Below, piece by piece: positions 50,445-59,043 of a stretch of 64,000 bases of DNA. The position numbers and the translations under genes were made by a program. The stretch comes from Chitinophaga skermanii. GTDB taxonomy: Bacteria; Bacteroidota; Bacteroidia; Chitinophagales; Chitinophagaceae. The notes below the pieces were generated by a model. It made no database searches, was not told the origin of the DNA, and was given only the letters and a program-made list of their open reading frames with translations. Numbering within the stretch: position 1 is the stretch's first letter; the number at the start of each line of letters is the position of its first letter. The stretch lies in the NCBI RefSeq assembly GCF_003259335.1, contig NZ_QLLL01000008.1, positions 124,001 to 188,000 of the forward strand. Direction: 5' to 3'.

Positions 50445-50858
50445 ATGTCAGCACAAATCACCGTAACATCTACGATCAACGCCGATAATCAAAAAGTGTG
50501 GAATTACTATACACAACCGGAACACATTACGCAATGGAATTTCGCCGATCCATCATGGCAATGCCCTAGCGCATCCAACGATATGCGTGTAGGTGGTAAA
50601 TACAGTGCCCGCATGGAAGCAAAAGACGGCAGCTTTGGATTCGATTTTGAAGCTACCTACAATGCTATTACCCCCGGCGAAAGCTTTACATACACCATGC
50701 CGAATGGCCGTGCTGCTACTGTAGCTTTTACAGCGAATGGCGCACAAACCGATGTAGCTGTTAGCTTTGATCCAGAAGATGAAAACTCGTTAGATATGCA
50801 AAAGGCCGGTTGGCAAGCAATTCTGGATAATTTCAAGCAATATACGGAAGCGAACTAA
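50445..50858 (+). CDS. SRPBCC domain protein, second copy
   Basis: A 137-residue SRPBCC protein: VTSTINADNQKVWNYYTQPEHITQWNFADPSWQCPSASNDMRVGGKYSARMEAKDG and TVAFTANGAQTDVAVSFDPEDENS. It is related to the preceding gene in fold but not closely in sequence, so the pair may form a heterodimer or have separate ligands. Last gene of the operon; a terminator follows at 50905-50942. Confidence 0.92.
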   Translation: MSAQITVTSTINADNQKVWNYYTQPEHITQWNFADPSWQCPSASNDMRVGGKYSARMEAKDGSFGFDFEATYNAITPGESFTYTMPNGRAATVAFTANGAQTDVAVSFDPEDENSLDMQKAGWQAILDNFKQYTEAN

Positions 50859-50904
50859 TGGTAGATGCTTAGTAAAGCCTTGTAAAAATATGTTTTCAAT
50901 AAAC

Positions 50905-50942
50905 AAAAACGCACCGTGACAGCCACGATGCGTTTTTGTTTT
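50905..50942 (+). terminator. Terminator of the ArsR-SRPBCC operon
   Basis: Stem AAAAACGCAcCGTG-acagc-CACGaTGCGTTTTT followed by GTTTTAT, about 45 bp after the last stop codon. Confidence 0.9.
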
Positions 50943-51096
50943 ATAAACAGGATTTGATTCGTTTTGGTTGTCTTTCAGCACCTGCAATACATTGGTTTCA
51001 CAATTAAATGTATGGCCATTGTTGTAGCGATCAAACAACACATCCAACCTTGTACAAAGTTGGATGAATAGGTATCAAATCATATTGTTTTAAACA

Positions 51097-51975
51097 TCAA
51101 TTTTTTTGACTTTTTGTTTCACTTGGATTAAAGCCAAAATGGTTTTTGTATAACCTTGAAAAGTGAGAAATGTTTTCATACCCCACCTCGTAGCATACTT
51201 CCGCAATCGACAAACGCGAGGCTGTAAATAGTTCCTTCGCTTTGTTCAACCGTTTTTCCTGTATCCATTTGGCTTGTGTTGTTTTGAAAAGGGTATAAAA
51301 TTCTCGCCTAAAAGTAGATAAGCTACGACCCGACATAAAAGCCAAATCGGCCATATCGCAAGGTTTGTAATAGTTTTCCTCTACAACATGGATTATATCG
51401 GATTTAACGGTTTGATTAATTTCTACTAATTGCAATAAGAATTGGTGGTTGAGTTGTGATAAATCGTATAGCAACTCTAATATCTTCATCCTAAACAAGC
51501 CTTTATCTACTTCGAAATTGTCGATAAAGTAAGGCTTCAAGGAAGTGAGGAATGTTTGTAAGCGATCGCCATAGGGATGTACGATTACTTCTGGAAGGGT
51601 AGGCGTATGGGGTACAGGTACTATGTTAACTTGTTTGATGAAATCGAGGAGGATTTCTTTCTTCAAGTTGAAGGAAACGCTTTCGTAGATATAATCATTG
51701 TTAGGATCGCCCATTTTCTTGAATTCTACATAGCTGGCTTTCTTCATTAAAATCATCTCGCCCTTATTCACCGTATGCCATTGATTGCCCAATTTAATTT
51801 CATGGGTACCATCTACTACAAACAGTAAGAAATGTTCCTTTAAATAGCCGTTTTTTAAATAAGGCTCTTTATGAACAAGCCTACAAATTTCCGTTGTAGC
51901 AACGTCTTCCGATGATAAAATTTTATGATAGTTAGGATATGTTTTACCTGTGCCGGTCGTTTTAAGAACATTCAT
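51097..51975 (-). CDS. AraC family transcriptional regulator (ExsA-like)
   Basis: A 292-residue protein with an ExsA-type N-terminal half (EHFLLFVVDGTHEIKLGNQWHTVNKGEMILMKKASYVEFKK) and a C-terminal AraC half (MADLAFMSGRSLSTFRREFYTLFKTTQAKWIQEKRLNKAKELF and IAEVCYEVGYENISHFSRLYKNHFGFNPSE). The gene stands alone, between the convergent ArsR operon and a DUF1398 gene upstream on the same strand. The target is not evident. Confidence 0.92.
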   Translation of the reverse strand: MNVLKTTGTGKTYPNYHKILSSEDVATTEICRLVHKEPYLKNGYLKEHFLLFVVDGTHEIKLGNQWHTVNKGEMILMKKASYVEFKKMGDPNNDYIYESVSFNLKKEILLDFIKQVNIVPVPHTPTLPEVIVHPYGDRLQTFLTSLKPYFIDNFEVDKGLFRMKILELLYDLSQLNHQFLLQLVEINQTVKSDIIHVVEENYYKPCDMADLAFMSGRSLSTFRREFYTLFKTTQAKWIQEKRLNKAKELFTASRLSIAEVCYEVGYENISHFSRLYKNHFGFNPSETKSQKN

Positions 51976-52151
51976 TGTGTACTAATATTATTATGTAATC
52001 GCTGCTGTACAATCGTTAGGTGTATCATGGTGAGCTGGTGCCTGGTAAAGGGGATGTAATAAATACAAGGGCAAAATTACAACTTTAGGGCTTAGAAAAG
52101 TCCACTGTAAAAGAACGAGGAGTGGGGGTGGAAATAGGGTGTAAAGGTAGG

Positions 52152-52541
52152 CTACCCGGGGATTTTTTCTTCCAGTACTACGTTACCGGCTTTGTCGTAA
52201 TAAGTGCAAGTCATGCCCTCCAAACTTACCACCCATTTTTCAACACCTGTTTCTGCGCAATGTTGGCAGAAGGTATAGTAATCGCTACCGCCTTCTTGGT
52301 GAAGCTTGAGGTAGGCTTGGAATTGTAGGGGTTGAGCAGTGTTGGAGATAGATAAATCGGCATACATGGGGCCGGATGAAATGCTGAAGTCGTTCGCGGC
52401 GAAGTAATCGGTATGACTATCCTTTACCCATGTTTCGTACCCCGCAACGCCGAGTGCTTTAATGGCATGGATATACGCTGGGAAATCGGCACCGGATTCC
52501 ACTTTGCTATGGGCTATTTTAATTTGATCGATGGAGAACAT
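52152..52541 (-). CDS. DUF1398 family protein
   Basis: A 129-residue cytosolic protein matching the DUF1398/YbcV type: MFSIDQIKIAHSKVESGADFPAYIHAIKALGVAGYETWVKDSH, TDYFAANDFSISSGPMYADLSI and YTFCQHCAETGVEKWVVSLEGMTCTYYDKAGN. Family function unknown; homologues are small stress- or phage-associated proteins. Conserved aromatic and Cys/His positions (CQHC) are visible, but no catalytic role is claimed. Monocistronic. Confidence 0.9.
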   Translation of the reverse strand: MFSIDQIKIAHSKVESGADFPAYIHAIKALGVAGYETWVKDSHTDYFAANDFSISSGPMYADLSISNTAQPLQFQAYLKLHQEGGSDYYTFCQHCAETGVEKWVVSLEGMTCTYYDKAGNVVLEEKIPG

Positions 52542-52621
52542 ATGGCTTGATTTTATGCACTACCCCAAGCATTCGAAAATTGCATGGGGTAGTTGATGAA
52601 CATATGTTGTAAATGTACGTA

Positions 52622-53752
52622 TTAATTAATCCCGCGCCACCATTCTTTGAATACTTGCGTATTGGAATGCAGGTCTACCACTTCCCCGATCATGGGGGTA
52701 GCCAGCTTGTAGTTGTGCGATTTTGCGTGTTGGGCAATTAAGTTCAATGGCTCATCCCAAGGGTGCCTCGCTAACGTAAATTTCGAGTGATGTACAGTAA
52801 TAAGCTGCTTTGTTTTCAAATCCAAGGTAGCTTGTGCCACTTCTTCCGGTAGGTTGTGTACCGATTGCCATGCTTTATTATATTGACCATTCTCTAATAT
52901 CACCCAATCAATAGGTCCGAATTTCTCCCCAATTTGCTTAAACCTACCATCGTATCCACCATCTCCGCTAATGTAAATCTTCTGGGTAGGTGTTTCCAAT
53001 AGAAACGACAACCATAAGCTGGTACCGCGCGAAAAGCCACGGCCACTTTCGTGGTGAGTTGATAAAGTGTGGAGGGTAATATCATGCGCGATGGCTACCT
53101 CTTCATCCCAATCCTTCTCAATAATTTGTTTCGGTTCGTACCCCCAGTATTCAAAATGTTCACCTACCCCTAAACCACAAACTACTTGCTTCACTTTCGA
53201 TTGCAATGCTTTGATGGTTTCATAATCCAGGTGATCGTAATGGTCGTGCGAAATCAATAAATAATCAATCGTTGGAAAATCTTCCGGTTGATATACATTA
53301 CTACCCTTAAAGGCTTTAATACCCCAAGGTAATGGGCTGGCTTTACCACTAAAAGCAGGATCTACCAATATTCTTTTGCCATTCACTTGTAAGTAAACGG
53401 AAGAATGGCCAAACCATACTAATACATTACTATCCAACGGCAGCGCCTTCAAATCTGTTTTTACAGAAGGTAAGCTATCTGTAGGCGCTGTGCGTGGATA
53501 TTTTTTAAAAAGAGAATTGTAAATCTCTTTACTCATGCTATAGCCCGGTGTAATGGTGGGCTTGGGTACGAGGTTATTAAATCGACCATTCGCGTAATGC
53601 GGCGATTGTTTTATTCTTTCGAGTCTTGCTCCAGACGGTTTCTTCCCAAATTGTGGTGTTTGCATATAACAAGCTATAATTACGACAGGTAGAAATATGA
53701 TGATCGCGATCACCAACAAAACACGCTTCAAGCGTTTGCTGTTAATTCTCAT
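52622..53752 (-). CDS. Metallo-beta-lactamase fold hydrolase, NAPE-PLD/RomA-like
   Basis: A 376-residue protein with an N-terminal membrane segment (VLLVIAIIIFLPVVIIACYM) and an MBL domain: VLVWFGHSSVYLQVNGKRILVDPAFSG, the zinc motif ISHDHYDHLDYETI and ISGDGGYDGRFKQIGEKFG. The order of motifs fits the N-acyl-phosphatidylethanolamine phospholipase D-like group rather than the B1 beta-lactamases. It is probably a periplasmic, membrane-tethered lipid or phosphodiester hydrolase. No operon partner; substrate unknown. Confidence 0.88.
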   Translation of the reverse strand: MRINSKRLKRVLLVIAIIIFLPVVIIACYMQTPQFGKKPSGARLERIKQSPHYANGRFNNLVPKPTITPGYSMSKEIYNSLFKKYPRTAPTDSLPSVKTDLKALPLDSNVLVWFGHSSVYLQVNGKRILVDPAFSGKASPLPWGIKAFKGSNVYQPEDFPTIDYLLISHDHYDHLDYETIKALQSKVKQVVCGLGVGEHFEYWGYEPKQIIEKDWDEEVAIAHDITLHTLSTHHESGRGFSRGTSLWLSFLLETPTQKIYISGDGGYDGRFKQIGEKFGPIDWVILENGQYNKAWQSVHNLPEEVAQATLDLKTKQLITVHHSKFTLARHPWDEPLNLIAQHAKSHNYKLATPMIGEVVDLHSNTQVFKEWWRGIN

Positions 53753-54021
53753 GAAGTTTGTAAATAATAAAGTTTGTAGTAAGGTAGACGAACGTCGAAA
53801 AGGGATATTGTATACAAGTGAAAATTATTTTTCTTCGGTTAAAGAATTGTAAGGTGTGCCGTATTGTTTTCCCAGTTTGGTTCCATTGTTAGTGAATTTA
53901 TACTGCAAAGCTCGTTGTAAAGGGAATAACCTGCTTTGTTGAAACGTTCTATGTTGTTTTGTTAAAAAGTCCAATTTTTCCACAATATCCAGTGGCACAC
54001 TTTATGTAACAGTAAAAAGTA

Positions 54022-55098
54022 ATGGTAAGTTTGGAGCAAATAACAGACCCGGTTGCAATTGCAAAATCTGCCAAGCTGCGCTATGTGAAGCCCGGTACGC
54101 CTGGCTATAAGCGCATACGCAAAGGGAAAGACTTTGTTTATTTGGATACGAATAACAAACCCATAAAGGACGAAGCCATACTTTTACGCATTAAACGGTT
54201 GGTGTTGCCGCCAGCTTGGGAAGAAGTGTGGATTTCTGCCCACGAAAATGGACATTTACAAGCCACGGGAATCGATACTAAAGGCCGTAAACAATACCGC
54301 TACCACGATAATTGGGCGGCTGCACGCAATGAAACCAAGTACTTCCGGCTTTTACAATTCGGACAGTTTTTACCCCGTATACGCGGGCGAATAAAGCAAG
54401 ATTTAGCATTAACTTCCTTGCAAAAGAATAAAGTAATAGCCATAGCGCTTTCCGTTATGGAGGAAACATTTATCCGGGTAGGTAACCAAGTATACGAAAA
54501 GCTGTACGGTTCACATGGCCTCACCACCTTGCGCAATAAACATGTGCAAATAACAGGTGGTAAAGCATTTTTTCAATTCAAAGGAAAGAAAGGTGTTGAA
54601 CACAAAATAGAACTCCGCGATGCCACCTTAGCCAAACTATTGAAAAAAGTAAAAGACATTCCCGGCCAAACATTATTCCAGTATTACGACGAGAACGGGG
54701 AACATAAAGGATTAGACTCTGGTGAATTAAACGATTACATCAAAGATTGTTGCGCCGACCAGGAGTTCACGTGTAAAGACTTTCGCACATGGGCCGGTTC
54801 GGTGAATGCATTTAATTTATTGGCAGATACGGAGCCCTTTGAAAACATCACCGCCTGTAAGAAGAACATCGTAACCGTAATAGACGAAGTGGCGAAAAAA
54901 TTGGGTAATACGCGGGCAGTATGCAAGAAGTACTACATACATCCTTTACTGTTCGATACCTATGAAGCGGGCACTTTAGCACCCTGGCTAAAGAAGTTAA
55001 AGGCACAACGAAATAAAGCCACGAATAATGGGTTGTGTGCCGATGAGAAACTATTGTTATCCTTCCTACAGCAGCAACATTCATCCACAACTGCATAA
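54022..55098 (+). CDS. DNA topoisomerase IB
   Basis: A 358-residue poxvirus-type topoisomerase IB that relaxes DNA by a 3'-phosphotyrosyl intermediate. Catalytic elements: the arginine in FIRVGNQVYEKLYGSHGLTTLRNKHV, the lysine hairpin FQFKGKKGVEH, the second arginine in CKDFRTWAGSVNAF and the tyrosine near residue 305 in CKKYYIHP. Typical N-terminal motif GYKRIRKGKDFVYLD and QYRYHDNW are present. Such enzymes occur in scattered bacteria. The gene is monocistronic; an AT-rich 269-bp region without a gene lies upstream. Confidence 0.96.
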   Translation: MVSLEQITDPVAIAKSAKLRYVKPGTPGYKRIRKGKDFVYLDTNNKPIKDEAILLRIKRLVLPPAWEEVWISAHENGHLQATGIDTKGRKQYRYHDNWAAARNETKYFRLLQFGQFLPRIRGRIKQDLALTSLQKNKVIAIALSVMEETFIRVGNQVYEKLYGSHGLTTLRNKHVQITGGKAFFQFKGKKGVEHKIELRDATLAKLLKKVKDIPGQTLFQYYDENGEHKGLDSGELNDYIKDCCADQEFTCKDFRTWAGSVNAFNLLADTEPFENITACKKNIVTVIDEVAKKLGNTRAVCKKYYIHPLLFDTYEAGTLAPWLKKLKAQRNKATNNGLCADEKLLLSFLQQQHSSTTA

Positions 55099-55159
55099 AG
55101 AATGCAGCCAACGCCCGTAAATTCAAGCTGAACCCTGTTTATTCATCAAAAAAAACTCC

Positions 55160-55552
55160 ATGAAAAAGCACATCGTTATGTTAGCCATGGCTGCTATTGT
55201 ATGCAGCATGATGAACCTTACAACAAATTCTACCCAAGCGAAAGCAATTGCTGCTAAAGGTTATTTCATCAACATGACCGGCCCTAGTTCAGTATCACTA
55301 TCCAGTTTTGCGCTTGTAACTTACAGCAGCAATGTAACTACCTGGCCAGATGATGCACAATGGGTGATCATGAAAGATGGTGTAGCCGTGTATCGTACAC
55401 CTGCGAACCCACCATCTGGCGGTGTTGCCACGCACGATTTCTTTTCAAGTGATTTCGGCACTGCAACCGGCTATGCTACTGTTTTCTTAGTGGGAACGTA
55501 TGATGGATACGGTTTGATTGTAGGCAGTAAATCGGTGAATATTATCCCGTAA
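55160..55552 (+). CDS. Secreted beta-rich protein, 130 residues (type 1)
   Basis: A 130-residue protein with a signal peptide (MKKHIVMLAMAAIVCSMMNLTTNSTQAKA) and a small beta domain whose start YFINMTGPSSVSLSSFALVTY resembles FFAYLTGPTTVSKSGGNYSFTAY of the gene at 57224-57613. Both are about 130 residues, beta-rich, and end in a short strand (KSVNIIP, YVYVTP). They are paralogues of an unrecognised family with immunoglobulin-like style. The position next to M43 protease genes suggests a shared secretion context, but no direct function can be read. Confidence 0.65.
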   Translation: MKKHIVMLAMAAIVCSMMNLTTNSTQAKAIAAKGYFINMTGPSSVSLSSFALVTYSSNVTTWPDDAQWVIMKDGVAVYRTPANPPSGGVATHDFFSSDFGTATGYATVFLVGTYDGYGLIVGSKSVNIIP

Positions 55553-55560
55553 ATTTTTGT

Positions 55561-55588
55561 AAAGCCTTCACCCATGTGGAGGCTTTAT
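55561..55588 (+). terminator. Terminator after the 130-residue secreted protein gene
   Basis: Stem AAAGCCT-tcacccatgtgg-AGGCTTT followed by ATTTTTTG, 8 bp after the stop codon. Confidence 0.85.
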
Positions 55589-55658
55589 TTTTTGTTGATG
55601 ATAATCAACCGGTTCGTTCTTATAACAGTACATTTCCCTTTGTTTTCGGGCATTTCTT

Positions 55659-55803
55659 TACTTTTCTCCGACTCTTCTCCGACATTTTCTTACTCAAACC
55701 CAGTATTTACAAGGGTGAAGTAAGGCTTTTGTCGACATTTTGTCGACATTTTCCTTGTTTTACCCCCATTTTGTCGATGTTCAGTAAGCTTTTTGTGCAC
55801 GAT
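55659..55803. repeat. Degenerate 11-bp periodic repeat, units CTYTTCTCCGA and TTTTGTCGACA
   Basis: The first part has CTTTTCTCCGA and CTCTTCTCCGA back to back. After a less regular stretch the second part has TTTTGTCGACA, TTTTGTCGACA, TTTTCCTTGTT, TTACCCCCATT, TTGTCGATGTT in 11-bp register from 55727 to 55781. The periodicity is weaker than in the other arrays, and the outer limits are approximate. Confidence 0.6.
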
Positions 55804-55841
55804 TAGTAAAGTGAAACCAAGCTTACTTACGGTTTCTACAT

Positions 55842-55971
55842 GGCATAATCCGGCATTTTCCGGCATAAAGCGGCACAATCCGGCACAATCCGGCATAAAG
55901 CGGCATAAAGCGGCATAAAGCGGTTATTTCCGGCATAAAGCGGTTAAAAGCGGCAGAAACCGGCACGGCAT
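55842..55971. repeat. Tandem degenerate 10-bp repeat, unit GGCATAAWSC
   Basis: Thirteen units in exact 10-bp register: GGCATAATCC, GGCATTTTCC, GGCATAAAGC, GGCACAATCC twice, GGCATAAAGC three times, GGTTATTTCC, GGCATAAAGC, GGTTAAAAGC, GGCAGAAACC, GGCACGGCAT. No insertions or deletions. It lies directly before GAGTGGTTGGGAGGATGT (55978-55995), a motif also seen near the array at 49210. The 615-bp gap 55553-56167 otherwise holds no supportable gene. Confidence 0.93.
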
Positions 55972-56167
55972 TTTTTTGAGTGGTTGGGAGGATGTAATTT
56001 CAGGATGTGATGACAAGCAAGCAATATTGCAAGTTCTTTGACAGGTTGGTTTGAATTTAAAGCACCGCAGTACGCCTTCTACCGGTGGCGCGTATCTTCC
56101 ATATAATTGTTTCCTGTTTTATTCCCGGTTAGCCCAATTCACCTCTTCATCATCCAAAATCATTATC

Positions 56168-57133
56168 ATGAAAACGAGTATTTCTGTCGTTAGCCTATTT
56201 ATACTGTTTGTACTAAGTAGTTGTACAAAACAAGAGCAACCTTCCACTGTTGAAGCCTCTATTGCGCCTACAAGTAAAGCGCGTACATGCATACAAGAAG
56301 CGTTGTTACAACAAATTAAAAAAGACCCGGTTTGGCTGAAACGCTATACTGCCATTGAAAATTTTCAGCCTCAACAAGCTAGTGCTAAAATTTACCTGCC
56401 TACAGATACTATCTTCATGTATGTGCAAGTAAACATATGCTACAACAATGGCCCTTCCAATATCACAGATGCACAAGTAATATCGCAAATCGGCAGCTTG
56501 AATGCCGATTATAATGGTACCAATCCAGAGTTTATTCCCGATGATTTAACCATTTACAACCCTTTAAAAGCTAAGGCGCTCATTAAATGCATCCTGTTGC
56601 CTATTAAGCGCAGATTAGTGACTACCAGTTCATGGACGACTGCCAACTTAATGAAAACTGCTGCCTCGGGTATTGCGCCTACTCGACCCGATTCTGTTTT
56701 GAATATTTGGGTGGTGAATAATTTAAGCGGCGGGTTATTAGCTTATACTCAATTGCCTGGTGGCCCGGTAGCCACCGAAGGTATTGTAATAATCGACGAA
56801 GCATTCGGCACAATTGGTTCTGTAGTGGCGCCTTTCAATAAAGGTCGCACATTAATCCACGAAATGGGGCATTGGTTGAACTTAAAACATATTTGGGGTG
56901 ATGCACCTTGTGGTAATGATTTTTGTGGCGATACACCCTTGCATAATACCGCCAATTACGGGGTGCCTATCTACCCGCATTATAGCACCTGTACAGGTAC
57001 GCCTATTGAGATGACACAAAACTTTATGGATCTCGTAGACGATGTAGCCATGTACATGTTTACACCTAACCAAGTTAGTCGTATGCGTGCCACTTTTGGC
57101 CCTGGTGGCTTTAGAGAAGCATATGGTTTTTAA
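56168..57133 (+). CDS. M43 (pappalysin-like) zinc metalloprotease, lipoprotein
   Basis: A 321-residue protease. The ATG at 56168 gives a signal with lipobox (LFVLSSC); the frame from 56051 is not supported. The extended zinc motif HEMGHWLNLKH (His231, His235, His241) is followed by IWGDAPCGNDFCGDTP and the Met-turn segment MTQNFMDLVDD, the full metzincin signature of family M43. A propeptide-like N-terminal region (about 20-110) comes before it. It should act at the cell surface. A close paralogue is encoded at 57967-58941. Confidence 0.94.
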   Translation: MKTSISVVSLFILFVLSSCTKQEQPSTVEASIAPTSKARTCIQEALLQQIKKDPVWLKRYTAIENFQPQQASAKIYLPTDTIFMYVQVNICYNNGPSNITDAQVISQIGSLNADYNGTNPEFIPDDLTIYNPLKAKALIKCILLPIKRRLVTTSSWTTANLMKTAASGIAPTRPDSVLNIWVVNNLSGGLLAYTQLPGGPVATEGIVIIDEAFGTIGSVVAPFNKGRTLIHEMGHWLNLKHIWGDAPCGNDFCGDTPLHNTANYGVPIYPHYSTCTGTPIEMTQNFMDLVDDVAMYMFTPNQVSRMRATFGPGGFREAYGF

Positions 57134-57167
57134 CGCTGCAATAACCGGGAAACCAGGGAACTAAAAA

Positions 57168-57202
57168 ATCCCGCCAAGCATATAAGCCGGGCGGGATGAA
57201 TA
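57168..57202 (-). terminator. Terminator between convergent secreted-protein genes
   Basis: Stem ATCCCGCC-aagcatataagccg-GGCGGGAT; on the minus strand it is followed by TTTTTTAG, so it mainly ends transcription of the 57224-57613 gene, although it may also act on the M43 gene. Confidence 0.8.
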
Positions 57203-57223
57203 AAAATGTTTTGCAGGAAATAA

Positions 57224-57613
57224 TTAAGGTGTAACGTATACGTACAAAGATGCAATGGTATTACCATTTTCATCTACAATCCATACGTACTGTGAACCTA
57301 GTAAAGTACCAAACACCGAACCATCTACGGTTAATGTTTCCGTACCACTTGCATCGGGGAATGCCATGAACTGCTCGTTTCTTAAAGGATCACCAAATAT
57401 CCATACAGACGACAATGGGTTTGTTGGTAAACCATAAGCTGTAAATGAATAGTTGCCACCAGATTTACTTACCGTGGTAGGGCCCGTTAAGTACGCGAAG
57501 AAGTTGGCTTGTTTTGATACCGGTAAAGGTTTTGTTGTTGAGGCAGTGGCGGGTTGAACACTCATAAAGATAGCCACTAATGCTGCGCATAAAAAGAGAA
57601 CGTTCTTTTTCAT
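57224..57613 (-). CDS. Secreted beta-rich protein, 129 residues (type 1 paralogue)
   Basis: A 129-residue protein with a signal peptide (MKKNVLFLCAALVAIFMSVQPATA) and a beta domain starting FFAYLTGPTTVSKSGG. It aligns in layout with the 55160-55552 protein and lies between the two M43 protease genes on the opposite strand. No cysteines are available for disulfides in the mature region. The domain looks like an immunoglobulin-like sandwich by strand pattern, which is inference. Function unknown; an inhibitor, adhesin or secretion partner role cannot be told apart. Confidence 0.65.
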   Translation of the reverse strand: MKKNVLFLCAALVAIFMSVQPATASTTKPLPVSKQANFFAYLTGPTTVSKSGGNYSFTAYGLPTNPLSSVWIFGDPLRNEQFMAFPDASGTETLTVDGSVFGTLLGSQYVWIVDENGNTIASLYVYVTP

Positions 57614-57966
57614 CTGCGAATCGGGTTTAAATGGACAATATTTAATCTTATCACACTCAATTTAACGAATACTTTTCACCAAGAAAAGTGATGTGAATAA
57701 GTTGTTTTACCTGTTCATTACATCCAATTCATCCACAAAAAGCCACAACTATTTCTTAAAATAACATATATGTACAACTCTCAAATGTAGCACAAGTAAG
57801 CATCTTAAAGGAATATGCAGAACTGCATTCGAAACGCAGCCAAAAAATCAACATCTCATTATTTCATTTAAATTTACTCCCGTAAACCCAACACTCATTT
57901 CATACCTGCTCTCTCCTGGTTAAACTATTTAGGTAATTGTATGAGTAACCCAAAATCTGTACGAAA
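57614..57966. other. Divergent intergenic region between the 129-residue and second M43 genes
   Basis: 353 AT-rich bp. Both flanking genes start outward from it, so it should hold two promoters. A TTAAATTTAC element (near 57869) resembles a -7 box of the plus-strand gene but no clear TTTG lies at proper distance. No gene or RNA was recognised. Confidence 0.5.
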
Positions 57967-58941
57967 ATGAAATATTTATCAATCATTCTAGTCCTCGGTG
58001 GAACACTATTGTTTGCTTCCTGCGATAAGAGCGCTAAACCTGAACCACGTGTAGACGGTATCGAACCCGTTGCTATAACACAGCGTAATTGTGGTTCTAT
58101 GACCGTTTTGAACGACCAATTGCGTAACGATCCTAACATGGCTTCACGCATGAGCGCGATTGAATCACTCACGCGCAAAGTATCTGCTAACCCAGCAATG
58201 CTTCGCTTATTGCCAAATGGTTCTATCGAAATTCCTGTAGTTGTAAACGTATTGTATAGAACGGCTACAGAAAATATTTCTTTAGCTCAAATTCAATCTC
58301 AAATCGATGTTTTAAACGAAGATTTCAATGCCACTAACCCAGAAATTCCACCTTCTCCTTTCACTTCTTTGAAAGCAAACGTGGGTATTTCTTTCTCGTT
58401 GAAAGCAGTTGTTCGTAAATCTACTACTAAAACTAGCTGGGGTACGAATAACCAAATGAAAAGCACTACTACAGGTGGTATTAACGCAACTACACCCGAT
58501 TCAGTATTGAATATTTGGGTAGTAGGTGCTATGACCGGCGGCGTTATCGGCTATGCACAATTCCCTGGCGGCGCTTCTGCTACCGATGGCGTTGTAATTG
58601 CACAAAACTGCTTCGGTCGTGTTGGTACAGCTGCGGCTCCTTTTGGGAAAGGTAGAACAGCTACACACGAAGTTGGTCACTGGTTAAACTTACGTCACAT
58701 CTGGGGCGATGCTACTTGTGGTAACGACTTCTGTGGTGATACGCCAACACACAATGCTGCTAACTTCGGTTGTCCAACACATCCGCATTTGAGCACTTGT
58801 GCCGGTACACCAATTGAAATGACAATGAACTATATGGACTATAGCGACGATGCTTGTTTGTATATGTTCACACCAGACCAAAGAACAAGAATGTTAGCTA
58901 CATTCTTAACTGGTGGAGGTCGTACATTGTTCGCTCTCTAG
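57967..58941 (+). CDS. M43 (pappalysin-like) zinc metalloprotease, lipoprotein (second copy)
   Basis: A 324-residue paralogue of the 56168-57133 protein. It has a lipobox (LLFASC), a propeptide-like region (about 20-115), the zinc motif HEVGHWLNLRH (His234, His238, His244), WGDATCGNDFCGDTP and the Met-turn MTMNYMDYSDD, all as expected for M43. Conserved linear blocks such as TPDSVLNIWVV and APFGKGRT align with the first copy. It should be a surface protease; a terminator overlaps its stop codon. Confidence 0.94.
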   Translation: MKYLSIILVLGGTLLFASCDKSAKPEPRVDGIEPVAITQRNCGSMTVLNDQLRNDPNMASRMSAIESLTRKVSANPAMLRLLPNGSIEIPVVVNVLYRTATENISLAQIQSQIDVLNEDFNATNPEIPPSPFTSLKANVGISFSLKAVVRKSTTKTSWGTNNQMKSTTTGGINATTPDSVLNIWVVGAMTGGVIGYAQFPGGASATDGVVIAQNCFGRVGTAAAPFGKGRTATHEVGHWLNLRHIWGDATCGNDFCGDTPTHNAANFGCPTHPHLSTCAGTPIEMTMNYMDYSDDACLYMFTPDQRTRMLATFLTGGGRTLFAL

Positions 58942-58972
58942 TCGCGGTGTAAAAGCCGGGAGAGAGTTTTTT
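58933..58972 (+). terminator. Terminator overlapping the stop codon of the second M43 gene
   Basis: CTCTCT (58934-58939, which includes the first base of the TAG stop) pairs with AGAGAG (58961-58966), followed by TTTTTT. Confidence 0.75.
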
Positions 58973-59043
58973 CGATTGTGTGAAAGTTCTTTTGCAATAC
59001 AACCTGGGACGCGTTATTTTTACAATAATAGCTTCTTAGGTTT

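Noticed and set aside
55690..55896. 68-residue minus-strand open frame over the repeat arrays
   Set aside because: Open only because the tandem units lack stops on that strand; a repetitive translation without protein character.
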